A stretch of DNA of 36,032 bases from Myxococcales bacterium (GCA_028287135.1 JAQBQE010000055.1:1-36032), one strand, 5' to 3'. Shown: positions 7,605 to 17,150, counted from the first letter of the stretch. The notes: generated by a model from the letters alone, not told the origin. Numbers and translations are program-made.

Positions 7605-8347
7605 TCACTCCGCCCAGGGCCGCGGCAGGAGCTCGTGGAGCGCGTCGACCGCGATCGCGTGCCCGCATGCCACCGCGCGCTTCGCGCCGCCGACGTGGAC
7701 GCGATGGCGCCCACCTGCACCGGGCCTTCTTCGGTCACCACGTGGCGGTTCGTTACCACCAGATCGGGTGCGACAAGAAAACCGCTGCCGGTGCCGAGGT
7801 CCGACGAGAACACCCACGCGATCGCAGGCAACACGTGACGGCCGAACTCGTCGAGCGCATCGACGTCGAGGTCGCGCAGCGCGAGCCGCTCGCGCTGGTC
7901 GGCGAGCACCTGCCGGTACGCCTCGCGACGCCCCAGCCGCGCGAGGCCATCGAGGTGGCGGTGGACGGCCGGCATGGGCACCTGCGCGGCCGGTATCGCC
8001 GCGAATGCCTGCTGGTAGGCATCGAGCGCGCTGTCCCAGTCCCCGGCATCGTGATGGATCGCGAAGCGCTCGCGCGGGTCCGTTCGCGACGCACTGGCGC
8101 GCGCGAGGATCGCGCTCCACCTCCGGAACTGCTGCTCGAGTGGCTCGAGAGTGGCGACGGTGCCGCGGAGCTGCGCATCGAGCTGCTGCCCCTGATCCTG
8201 GAGCTCTCGGAGCTGCTTCTCGAGCTCCGCGGATGGCGCGGAGAGATCGAGCGTGCTCAGGGCGGCGAGAATGAGACGGAGACGACGACGAACGTCGACG
8301 CCGCAGGTCGCGGGAACCTCATCTTCAGCAGTTCCGCCATCGAACAC
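7605..8347 (-). pseudogene. Truncated, frameshifted trypsin-like serine protease
   Basis: The leftward frame holds a coiled-coil-prone region (LEKQLRELQDQGQQLDAQ), a helical repeat segment (DWDSALDAYQQAFAAI ... LRDLDVDALDEFGRHVLPAIAWVF) and then the chymotrypsin-fold start GTGSGFLVAPDLVVTNRHVV, with the catalytic His in N-R-H-V-V. About 10 codons later the sense moves to another frame (HRVHVGGAKRAVACGHAIAVDALHELL) near 7700-7712 and stops at 7605. The segment carrying the catalytic Ser (GDSGG-like) is absent, so no active protease can be made. Secreted or effector-type trypsins with N-terminal helical domains are common in Myxococcota. The true start is uncertain because its 5' part overlaps an AgmX/PglI fragment in another frame. 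Confidence 0.6.
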
Positions 8348-8480
8348 GCAACGAGAGTCGGGTCGGCGACGTCGCTACCCTTGTTCTGGACGTGCGCGAC
8401 ATCGCCAGATCTCACGATGTGGAGCATCACTTCCATGCGTCCACGGAGCTTCGGGTTCGCGGCGAGGCTCGTTGCGTAGC
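8257..8480 (-). pseudogene. C-terminal fragment of an AgmX/PglI-type (TonB-like) domain protein
   Basis: A frame other than that of the overlapping protease reads SLAANPKLRGRMEVMLHIV, then SGDVAHVQNKGSDVADPTLV, ACSMAELLKMRFPRP and VVVSVSFSPP, ending at TGA 8257-8259. The order N-P-x-L-x-G-R, a strand, G-x-V, D-P-x-L/V, C, then FP-x-P and a closing strand is the AgmX/PglI C-terminal domain of myxobacterial motility and envelope proteins. The frame begins exactly at the edge of repeat copy 2 (8481), so everything upstream of this domain has been replaced. It looks like a dead 3' end. The downstream protease probably lay behind it in the ancestor. Confidence 0.6.
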
Positions 8481-8664
8481 TGAGTCACGGATCGCCGCGA
8501 GCTCGCAGAAAACACCAGACCAAGGACGCCGCGCTTTGCAGGTTGTACCTGAGGGGGCCGCCGTACATTTCGTGCTCCATGGCGTTGAGCATCGCGTCGA
8601 CCGAGCGCCCGGCGAACACAGCGTCCGCCACGGCCAAGAACGTCGCGCGATCGAGGATCCATCC
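8481..8664. repeat. Direct repeat, copy 2 (about 184 bp)
   Basis: Second copy of the sequence at 6243-6427, same orientation. It carries a one-base deletion at 8540-8541 relative to copy 1, which changes the reading frame of the fragment. Its left edge (8481) abuts the AgmX/PglI fragment and its right edge (about 8664) lies just before the adenosine deaminase remnant, so this copy seems to have been inserted between two genes, cutting both. Confidence 0.9.
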
Positions 8665-8766
8665 CACGCGCCAGTTCTCCGCCTGGTTGACGTGCAGCTC
8701 GCGGCGCTCGAGCGCGCGCACGGCGGACAGATGCCCCTGCGTGCGCTGCCGCGGGCCGGCGTGCAC
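8485..8766 (-). pseudogene. Second damaged copy of the 3' part of the gene at 6215-6813
   Basis: Leftward frame with VRALERRELHVNQAENW and then GWILDRATFLAVADAVF ... MEHEMYGGPLRYN, nearly identical to the end of the broken gene at 6215-6813. After PLRYN the one-base deletion at 8540 throws it into LQSAASLVW and an early stop, where copy 1 reads PAKRGVLGLVFSASS. Sequence before GWILDR differs from copy 1, so the two come either from diverged paralogues or from a different junction. No function recognised. Confidence 0.5.
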
Positions 8767-8919
8767 TGCGTGCTCGGCAGCGACGACCCGTCGCCGATGG
8801 GCACTGCGTTCCGCGACGAGCTCGAGGTCGCTCGCGCCGCAGGGGTCGATCTCGCGCGGCTCGAAGCCGACTCGCTCCGACGCTGGACCGAGATCACCGG
8901 CGCTGCGCCGGTCCTGTGA
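8713..8919 (+). pseudogene. Adenosine deaminase family, 3' remnant
   Basis: The last 68 codons of a rightward frame read PLRALPRAGVHCVLGSDDPS, MGTAFRDELEVARAAGVDLA and LEADSLRRWTE, with TGA at 8917-8919. S/N-x-D-D-P after a hydrophobic strand, followed by G-T-x-x-x-x-E and an alanine-rich helix, is the C-terminal end of the adenosine deaminase/AMP deaminase fold; D-D in this motif contributes to the catalytic site. The rest of the barrel (over 250 residues) is missing, and the upstream sequence belongs to repeat copy 2 on the other strand. The stop directly abuts the stop of the convergent outer-membrane gene at 8920, so this end is in its original place and the 5' part was lost. Confidence 0.6.
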
Positions 8920-9582
8920 TCAGAAGCCGAAGTTGAGGCGGAAGCCGGTGCCGAACGCGGCCACGGGACGATGGAGGTAGCCTTGGGGTGAGCTCACCGC
9001 GTAGGTCAGCGACCACGTGTTGCGCAGCTTGAACGTGTAGCCGAACGTGTAATACGCGCCGACGTCGCGCTCGCTGCCGAAGTACTTGCGAAACCACACC
9101 ATCGGCCCGGCACCGAAGTTCAACCCGCGCCAGATCCGGTACGTCGCATAGAGCGAGACGCCGCCGAACGAGAACCCGGTCTGGCCCGCATCACTGCGGA
9201 GCGTTTCGAGGAAGATGCCGACGAGGTGCACGGCGACCCTCGGCGTGACGTAGTACCCAATCTGCGCGGTCTCGGCGAGCTGGAACCGTTCGTTCGGGGT
9301 GATGTGAATGCCGGGCGAGCCCATCGGCCGCGCATAGACGTAGAACGGCACGGCGAGGCCGAGCGCCGCATTCCACCGCGGCTTCTTCTTGGCCGGCGGA
9401 AGCACCGCCAGCGCAGCGGCCTCGTTGGGCGCGGCCGCTTCCACCGGGGGCGTTCCCTCCTCGGGCACCGCCGGCTCGCTCGCAGTGGGCTCCGCCGCGG
9501 GCACCGTCTCCGCGAATGCGGGCCCCGTCAGCGTGAATCCGAGCGCGACGGCAACACCAATGCAGACATTCCTCATCATCAT
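8920..9582 (-). CDS. Predicted outer-membrane beta-barrel protein
   Basis: About 220 residues with a signal peptide (VCIGVAVALGFTLTGPAFA, cleavage after A-F-A), a linker rich in Ala, Pro and Glu (about 25-65), then alternating strands such as WNAALGLAVPFYVYA, AQIGYYVTPRVAVHLVGIF, GFSFGGVSLYATYRIW and a final strand ending in R-L-N-F-G-F, with aromatic last residue as expected for barrel insertion by Bam. It should sit in the outer membrane; no specific function is visible. Several start codons lie in tandem (TTG 9585, then ATG at 9582, 9579 and 9576) behind GAGAGG; I chose the first ATG. About 280 bp upstream (9583-9861) contain no gene I can support. Confidence 0.75.
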   Translation of the reverse strand: MMMRNVCIGVAVALGFTLTGPAFAETVPAAEPTASEPAVPEEGTPPVEAAAPNEAAALAVLPPAKKKPRWNAALGLAVPFYVYARPMGSPGIHITPNERFQLAETAQIGYYVTPRVAVHLVGIFLETLRSDAGQTGFSFGGVSLYATYRIWRGLNFGAGPMVWFRKYFGSERDVGAYYTFGYTFKLRNTWSLTYAVSSPQGYLHRPVAAFGTGFRLNFGF

Positions 9583-9861
9583 CAATCCTCTCCCCCAGGG
9601 CGACGAAGCCCCCCATCACATCACTACATCACGAAAACCCCGGTCCCGTGGCGCCGACGTATTGGGATCGACGTGCGGATTGGCCCGAGTCGCGCCACGC
9701 CAGCCGCATGGCCTCCATGCGGGCGAACCTCGGCGGAACGCGTGACCGCGTTCACGCCGGCCCGAGCACGGCGAACCCTTGCGCAGTGCACGTTGAGCAA
9801 GTGGGGGCGCACCCCGCTTCCCGCGTTGCGGGCGCGCCGTCATCGGGCGTTTACTCATCGA

Positions 9862-10203
9862 ATGAACGCGGCAGACTACCTCTTGCGGGCCAAGCCCATG
9901 TCATTCCAGATGTCGATGACGGCGACAGCGACAGTCTTCATCGTCCCTGCCGCGGACGATGTCATCCAACGCTCGATCGCGGCATCCGTCGGATCTGAGA
10001 TCGATCTCCACGGCAAGGCTCGAGTCGCGCGCTGTTTCTTGGCGCCATTCAGAGCCGCGGCGGGAATGCTCCGAGATGAGTTGCCGCTCGCAGAAACGGG
10101 AGATTCGTCGTTCAATGAGGTGTTTTCTCGCTACTGGGCGCAAGAGCACCAGGGACTCCCGCTCTCGCCCGAGACCCCGCTGTTTGTGCTCGTCCTCGGG
10201 TAG
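9862..10203 (+). CDS. Hypothetical protein, 113 residues
   Basis: A short rightward frame with balanced composition: MNAADYLLRAKPMSFQ, a hydrophobic strand ATVFIVPAADDVIQ, a helix with G-S-E-I-D-L-H, then a C-terminal half with RYWAQEHQGLPLSPE and the end LFVLVLG. ATG at 9898 (MSFQMS) is an alternative start. The composition differs from Arg-rich shadow frames, which supports coding. I do not recognise a family; no signal peptide or transmembrane helix is evident. It lies in a region of orphan short genes beside the scar zone, so it may itself be a remnant. Confidence 0.4.
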   Translation: MNAADYLLRAKPMSFQMSMTATATVFIVPAADDVIQRSIAASVGSEIDLHGKARVARCFLAPFRAAAGMLRDELPLAETGDSSFNEVFSRYWAQEHQGLPLSPETPLFVLVLG

Positions 10204-10279
10204 CAGGGGGACAAAGGGGGCCCGTCCGGCCCGTCCCCAATGACGGCAGCCTCGCCCTGTCCGGAACCCGGACACTTAT

Positions 10280-10435
10280 ATGCACGGTTGGGCTTCTCGC
10301 CTTTGGTCATCGCGCGAGGTCCGTGACCTGATCGTTCTCGAGAGCGAGCTAGAGGAGGGAACGTTCCAGCTCTGCCATGTGCGCGAGCTGGTGCGCGTGA
10401 TGACGCCGGACGAGGCAAACCTTGTGCTCCCGTGA
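10280..10435 (+). CDS. Small hypothetical protein, 51 residues
   Basis: ATG 10280 to TGA 10433-10435. The sequence MHGWASRLWSSREVRDLIV, then LESELEEGTFQLCHVREL and VRVMTPDEANLVLP, is acidic and helical with natural-looking composition. It may be a small protein or the 3' end of a lost larger gene. No family recognised, no clear ribosome-binding site. Confidence 0.3.
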   Translation: MHGWASRLWSSREVRDLIVLESELEEGTFQLCHVRELVRVMTPDEANLVLP

Positions 10436-10460
10436 GCACGCACCCTTTCTGAGATGCGTT

Positions 10461-10832
10461 CTAGCCCAGGTACGCTTCGTGGCAGACGGCCTCGATATTG
10501 TGACCATCGGGATCGGTCACGAACGCGCCGTAATAATTCTCGTGATACTGCGGCCGCACGCCCGGCGCGCCGTTGTCCTTGCCGCCCGCGGCGATCGCGG
10601 CGTCGTAGAACGCGCGGACATCGGCGCGACCCTTGGCGACGATCGCGACGTGCACGTGATCCTTGGGCGCGTCACCGCCCGAGATCCAGAAGTCGGGCTT
10701 GTTGCCGATCCCGAAGCCGGCCACCTTCTCGAAGGCCATGAGCTTGGCGTAACCGAGCGGGGCGAGCGCCTTCGTGTAGAACGCCACGGCACGGTCGAAG
10801 TCACTGACGCGGATCCCGATGTGATCGATCAT
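10461..10832 (-). CDS. VOC-family (glyoxalase/bleomycin-resistance/dioxygenase fold) protein
   Basis: A 123-residue single-chain VOC protein. It opens MIDHIGIRVSDFDRAVAFYT, the standard first beta-alpha-beta module with the metal-ligand His, and contains HVHVAIVAKGRADVRAFYDA and the end GAFVTDPDGHNIEAVCHE, where H and E are typical metal ligands. Members bind a divalent metal and act on small electrophiles or aromatic rings; the substrate cannot be told. ATG at 10832 matches the family start, and the frame extending to 10952 is not coding. It is divergent from the barrel protein at 10879, with 46 bp between the starts. Confidence 0.85.
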   Translation of the reverse strand: MIDHIGIRVSDFDRAVAFYTKALAPLGYAKLMAFEKVAGFGIGNKPDFWISGGDAPKDHVHVAIVAKGRADVRAFYDAAIAAGGKDNGAPGVRPQYHENYYGAFVTDPDGHNIEAVCHEAYLG

Positions 10833-10878
10833 GGGCCGACGATACCGGCGACACGGGTGCTTCGAGTAGACTGCGCGC

Positions 10879-11622
10879 GTGCGAACTGCAGGGTCCTGGG
10901 TGTTTGCGGCGGCATTCCTCGGCGCTCCTGGCGTGGCGAGCGCGGGGCGCACGCAGTACGGGTGGCTGTTCGGTACCGAGGTGATGCCGGAGCGCGGCGC
11001 CGAGCTCCAGACCTGGATCGACGAGGAGAACGGTCGCGAGCCCGCCGACTACCACCAGACGACCTGGGGCTTCACCGCCCTGGTCGGCGTCACCGACAAG
11101 CTCGAGCTCTCGCTGCCGGTCGAATTCGTGTGGAAGAAATCCGATCTCGTACCCGGCTCCACCTCGTTCCAGCAATACGGGATCGAGGCACGGTACCGGT
11201 TCGTGACGAGCGATCCGGTCGATGCACCACCGTTCGCTCCGCTCGCACGTCTCGCGGTCAAGCGTGACGTGATCGAGCGCAACCTGACCGTGATCGAGGC
11301 AGACCTCGTTGCCTCGACCACGACGCCGACCGGATCGATCCACGCGCTGATCGATCTCGGCGTCAACGTGGGGATCACGCCCGGCGACCAGGAGATCGAG
11401 CTGCGGCCGGGCGCGGGCGTCAGCTTCAAGGTCGTCGGAGACCTCCGGCTCGGCGCCGAGATGGTCTCCGAGATCAACCTCGAGTCGTCGGCCGAGAGCT
11501 GGGTCGTCGCAGGTCCGAACCTCGCGTGGTCGCACGGCCGGTTCTGGCTGAGCGCGACGTTCGGCATCGGCGTCTATCACATCGACACCGCGCCACGCAT
11601 GCAGTGGGGAATCGCGTTCTGA
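10879..11622 (+). CDS. Predicted outer-membrane beta-barrel protein, first gene of a pair with a cupredoxin
   Basis: 247 residues starting at GTG 10879 with a signal peptide (SWVFAAAFLGAPGVASAG). The mature part is made of alternating strands, for example TTWGFTALVGVTDKLELSLP, YGIEARYRFV, SIHALIDLGVNVGI and the end MQWGIAF with a terminal Phe, as expected for an outer-membrane barrel. Its stop TGA overlaps the ATG of the next gene (TGATG at 11620-11624), so the two are translationally coupled. The partner is a secreted copper-site protein, which suggests a role in metal or electron handling at the outer membrane, but the barrel itself has no informative motif. Confidence 0.7.
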   Translation: MRTAGSWVFAAAFLGAPGVASAGRTQYGWLFGTEVMPERGAELQTWIDEENGREPADYHQTTWGFTALVGVTDKLELSLPVEFVWKKSDLVPGSTSFQQYGIEARYRFVTSDPVDAPPFAPLARLAVKRDVIERNLTVIEADLVASTTTPTGSIHALIDLGVNVGITPGDQEIELRPGAGVSFKVVGDLRLGAEMVSEINLESSAESWVVAGPNLAWSHGRFWLSATFGIGVYHIDTAPRMQWGIAF

Positions 11623-12287
11623 TGCGGACCGCGCTCGCGCTGATCGTGCTCGCATCGATCGCCGGGGGCGCCGAGGCGGCGCCGGGTGGACGCGTCGTCG
11701 GCAAGGTCACGGTCACCGAGGCTGACGGCAAGCCGGCGGTCGGCGCCGAGGTCATCGTCTACGTCGTCGGTTTCGCAGAGCCGCCCGAGGGTCGCGACGT
11801 CGTGACCGTGCAGCAGAAGGGGCGAGCGTTCACGCCGGACCTCGTGGCGATCACCGTCGGCGAGAAGATCGCGTTTCCGAACGCCGATGCGTTCCTCCAC
11901 AACGTGTTCTCGCAATCCGCGACGCGGAAGTTCGATCTCGGCTCGTTCAAGAAGGGCGAGTCCAAGACCAAGGAGTTCCCGGCGCCGGGCGTGGTCGACG
12001 TCTACTGCAACATCCACCCGGAGATGGCAGCGACGATCCTCGTGCTGCCGAACCGCCGCCACACGCGCACCGCTGCCGACGGGACGTACTCGATCAGCGG
12101 CGTGCCGCCCGGGACGTGGACCGTGTTCGCGTACACGCGGCGAGCGAGCAAGCCGATCAGCGGCAAGGTCACGGTCGCCAGTGGCGCGGATGCCAGGCTC
12201 GACCTCGCGCTCCAGCGCGGCGCCGAGAAGGAGCATCTGAACAAGTACGGCGAGAAGTACCGCCCGAACACGACGACGTACCGCTAG
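11622..12287 (+). CDS. Exported cupredoxin-domain protein with a carboxypeptidase-regulatory-like domain
   Basis: 221 residues with a signal peptide (ALALIVLASIAGGAEA). Residues about 55-140 form a plastocyanin-like domain: FPNADAFLHNVFS supplies the first His, and VYCNIHPEM supplies Cys, His and Met, together a complete type-1 copper site. A carboxypeptidase-regulatory/CNA-B-like module follows: RTAADGTYSISGVPPGTWTV and a final strand set. It is similar to methylamine-utilisation-type cupredoxin proteins. It should act in the periplasm or at the surface in electron transfer or copper binding. The C-terminus (EKEHLNKYGEKY) is charged and lacks an anchor. Overlap with the barrel gene upstream implies joint expression. 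Confidence 0.85.
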   Translation: MRTALALIVLASIAGGAEAAPGGRVVGKVTVTEADGKPAVGAEVIVYVVGFAEPPEGRDVVTVQQKGRAFTPDLVAITVGEKIAFPNADAFLHNVFSQSATRKFDLGSFKKGESKTKEFPAPGVVDVYCNIHPEMAATILVLPNRRHTRTAADGTYSISGVPPGTWTVFAYTRRASKPISGKVTVASGADARLDLALQRGAEKEHLNKYGEKYRPNTTTYR

Positions 12288-12376
12288 TCCGGCAAGCTGC
12301 CGGAACTGCTCGGGTCTGCGAGCGCGCCGAATTCGTGGAACCTTTCCCGCCTCCGTTCGAGTAACAGGCGGAAGAG

Positions 12377-12628
12377 ATGCTTCGCGTGGCGTACGCAACA
12401 CCGGCGACCGAGCTCGATGCACCCACCGTGCGTCGTGCCGTGCGGGGTGACGCCGACGCGAGTCGCGTGCTGGTCGAGCTCTACCAGGGCCGCGTGTTCG
12501 CGATGGTCTCGCGCATGCTCGCCGGCCGTGGTCGAGCGACGATCGAGGACACGGCGCAGGACACCTTCCTCCAGGTGTTTCGCCAGCTCGCGCGGTTCGA
12601 TGTGGCGGGCCGTGCGCGGCTGTCGACC
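12377..12628 (+). pseudogene. ECF sigma factor, N-terminal fragment (region 2 only)
   Basis: From ATG 12377 the frame reads a normal sigma-70 region 2: DADASRVLVELYQGRVFAMV, then ATIEDTAQDTFLQVFRQLARFDV and ARLST, where the family continues with W-I. At this point (about 12621-12628) the sense stops and the frame turns into Arg/Ser-rich junk ending at 12709. Region 4 (the -35-binding helix) is missing, so no functional sigma factor can result. The next stretch continues in another frame as the tail of an unrelated gene. It lies just downstream of the cupredoxin pair, which the intact sigma may have controlled. Confidence 0.7.
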
Positions 12629-13065
12629 CGAACTTCACGCCGCTGGCCGCGAATGCGACGAACCGTGGGCTCGAGCCGGCCGAGATCGCGCCGTACAACG
12701 CAGCGCTGACCGAGGTCCAGCAGCGCTGGGCGCAGCTCGTCCGCGCGCTGTATCTCGAAGCGACGGGCGATGTGGCGGGCGCCGAGACGCTGTCGGTCGA
12801 AGCCATGCGCCGGGAGATCGAAGAGAAGAGCCAGGACGGAGACCACCTGCTGCAGCAGCTGGCGCGCGAACGCGCGGGGCTGAGCCCGGTCCCGACCGAT
12901 ACCTCGAGGATGACGCCGTACGAGCGCATGCAGCGCGCGTACCTGCAGCTCGGTGATCAGTCGGAGGCGGCGGTCGCGAAGCGACTCGGCCCCGAGCGGG
13001 CACGACAGATCCGGAGCCCGGAGGGCTGGGGCTCGCGCAGCCAGATGGCGGGCTGTCCGAAGTAG
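12622..13065 (+). pseudogene. 3' fragment of an unidentified gene, fused to the sigma-factor remnant
   Basis: Beginning at the junction the first rightward frame reads VDPNFTPLAANATNRGLEPA, then ALTEVQQRWAQLVRALYLEA, VEAMRREIEEKSQDGDHLLQ, a Pro/Thr linker with PTDTSRMTPYERM and a C-terminal part KRLGPERARQIRSPEGWGSR, ending CPK at TAG 13063-13065. This is a balanced, mostly helical sequence, so it once was coding. It has no start codon of its own before ATG 12772, so a shorter product from there is possible. I do not recognise the family. Confidence 0.55.
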
Positions 13066-13956
13066 CTAGCTGTCTTCGCGCAGGTAACGGACCATGCTCG
13101 CGTCGAGCCGGCTCTGGACGAGGCGGATCACGCTGTCGATCTGATCGACCGGCATCGACAGCCGCTGCGCGAGGACATTTCGCGTCCCGGTGACGAGCGC
13201 TGCACGCGCACGCTGCAGCCAGCGAGCCGCAGTGGCGCGATGGACGCCGAACGCCGCGCCGATCGCGTCGATCGACAGCTCCTCGACGACGCTCTGCCGC
13301 AGCAAGGTGCGGTCCTCGGCGGACAGCAGCGTGATGGCCTCGCGAAGTGCGGTCGCGAACTCGGCGCGGTACTCGCCCTTGAGCTGGGACAGCATCGGAT
13401 CGGAGGCGGTCCCGAGTGCATCCTCGAGCGAGCGTTCGATCGGCAGCTCGCGCTTCTGCTTCTTGAGGTGACGGATCAGCTCGCGAGTCGCGGTGATCCG
13501 GACCCAGCCGCGCAGCGGTCCCTTGCCCTTGTAGCCGGCGATCCCTGGCGGCTTGCCATCACGGGGGACCAGGAGCTGGACACGCAGCAGTTGCTTGACC
13601 TCATCGACCAGATCCTTGGGCGCGCGGGTCGACGCACCCGCGGCATCGACCTCGGTGAGCACCGCATCGAACGCGGCGTGCGCGGTCGGCTCCTGTGCAG
13701 CACAGGCCGCGGCGATCGCGAGGTCTCCGGCCGGCGCCGCTGCAAGTGCCGCGGCGAGATCGGGTCCCTCGATCCGGGTGGCGACGAACATCGCGAGCTC
13801 GGTCTCGTCGAGCTTGATCGTCGGCCACGCCCGCTTCGCGCCCGCGACCACCGCCGTCCACGCGGCGAGTGCGGCGGGACGCGAGGTGATCTCGATCGTG
13901 CTGAGCTCGGCGAGCCTGTCGAACGGGTCGGCGTGCGGCGGCATCGGCGGGGGCAT
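13066..13956 (-). CDS. Sigma-70 family RNA polymerase sigma factor, Myxococcales type
   Basis: 296 residues. A long helical N-terminal part (about 1-110) is followed by a region-2-like core with KGKGPLRGWVRITATRELI, the G-x-L-x-x-W-V-R-x-x-A-x-R pattern of a Myxococcales-specific sigma family, and by region 4: LLSAEDRTLLRQSVVEELS and IDAIGAAFGVHRATAARWLQ, a good helix-turn-helix. The atypical N-terminus may hold a regulatory segment. It is transcribed divergently from a zinc-finger/kinase gene, with only 37 bp between starts, so a regulatory partnership is likely. Its stop lies 1 bp beyond the pseudogene at 13065. Start ATG 13956 is the family-consistent choice; ATG 13944 is possible. Confidence 0.85.
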   Translation of the reverse strand: MPPPMPPHADPFDRLAELSTIEITSRPAALAAWTAVVAGAKRAWPTIKLDETELAMFVATRIEGPDLAAALAAAPAGDLAIAAACAAQEPTAHAAFDAVLTEVDAAGASTRAPKDLVDEVKQLLRVQLLVPRDGKPPGIAGYKGKGPLRGWVRITATRELIRHLKKQKRELPIERSLEDALGTASDPMLSQLKGEYRAEFATALREAITLLSAEDRTLLRQSVVEELSIDAIGAAFGVHRATAARWLQRARAALVTGTRNVLAQRLSMPVDQIDSVIRLVQSRLDASMVRYLREDS

Positions 13957-13993
13957 AGTCGCACGGCGAACGTGTCACAATGCACCCAGGTCG

Positions 13994-16114
<2,121 letters not shown>

Positions 16115-16133
16115 CCTGGGCCATACTGCGGCG

Positions 16134-17150
16134 ATGACGACCGCGACCGAGCTCCGAGACCGACTGCGCACGCTGCCCGACGTCGCGGTCCCGTTCACGC
16201 CTGCGATCGAGGCAGGGATCGCGGATTCCGTGCGCTACCTCGGCTCCGATGCGGCGCTGAGGAGCCTCGAGATCGACACCTACTGGCCGAAGTGGCACTC
16301 GCCGTGGTGGCACATGCTGCTGCTCTGGGAGCTCGGCGAGGCGCGACAGATTCCCGAGGCTGCGGTCCGCGCGATGGTCACCGGCCTCGATGCGCTGCCG
16401 ATGCACATCTTCCCGATTCATCCCGAGGAGACCCCGCCAGGCCTCGACGTCTTTCGCCACAGCTCCTGTCACTGCGCGCTCGGCACGATGGCGCAGGTGC
16501 TCGCAGCGTGCGGCGTCGCTGTGTCGCGCGAGCTGCCGTGGGTGAGGCCGTGGTTCGTGCGCTACCAGATGGCTGACGGTGGTCTCAACTGCGACGGCGA
16601 CGCGTATCTCACGACGGAATGTCCGAGCTCGATGGTCGGCACCGTCTCGCCGATCGAGGTGATGCTCGGGATGTCGACGCGGACGCCCGACGAGAACGCG
16701 TTTCTCGCGCGCGGGACCCAGTTCCTGATCGGACGTCGGCTGACCGAGGGTTCCGACACCATGTTCAATGCAGCCGAGCGGGTCGCGGCCGCGACCTGGC
16801 GCTCGCCGACGTTCCCGAGGTTCTACTTCTACGACGTGCTTCGCGGCCTCACCGTCCTTGCGCGATCGATCGAAGCCGCCGGTGCTGCGCTTCCGATCGA
16901 GGTGGCGGCGGCGGTCGTCGAGGAGCTCGTCACGCATGCACCCGACGGAGTCATCCGGGTCGAGCGCCAGGCCTTCTCGACGAACATGAACCGGGTGACG
17001 CTCCCCGACGGGACCTCGGTTCGCGAGCCGGCATCGCGATTCCCACTGCTCGAGGCGACCAGCGTCCTCGGCGAGCCATCACCCGCGCTCACCCGCGAGT
17101 GGTCGCAGACGCGTGCGAGGTGGCTGCGGCTGCTCGACGATGCGGCCTGA
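16134..17150 (+). CDS. Alpha-toroid (terpene-cyclase/prenyltransferase-like) hypothetical protein
   Basis: 338 residues, cytosolic. Repeated W/H-rich helices WPKWHSPWWHMLLLWELG, RHSSCHCALGTMAQVL and VRYQMADGGLNCD, with D-G-G-x-N near W/F, look like the inner and outer helices of an alpha/alpha toroid, as in squalene-hopene cyclase-like and prenyltransferase-like proteins. The usual catalytic D-x-D-D-T is not visible, so cyclase activity is doubtful. A cluster of His and Cys (residues about 45-110) could bind metal. It starts 19 bp after the kinase stop and may be cotranscribed with it. No firm function. Confidence 0.55.
   Translation: MTTATELRDRLRTLPDVAVPFTPAIEAGIADSVRYLGSDAALRSLEIDTYWPKWHSPWWHMLLLWELGEARQIPEAAVRAMVTGLDALPMHIFPIHPEETPPGLDVFRHSSCHCALGTMAQVLAACGVAVSRELPWVRPWFVRYQMADGGLNCDGDAYLTTECPSSMVGTVSPIEVMLGMSTRTPDENAFLARGTQFLIGRRLTEGSDTMFNAAERVAAATWRSPTFPRFYFYDVLRGLTVLARSIEAAGAALPIEVAAAVVEELVTHAPDGVIRVERQAFSTNMNRVTLPDGTSVREPASRFPLLEATSVLGEPSPALTREWSQTRARWLRLLDDAA

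Noticed and set aside
6243..8664. Repeat pair as ends of an insertion sequence or composite transposon
   Set aside because: The repeats are coding fragments in direct orientation, with no terminal inverted repeats, no target duplication and no transposase between them.
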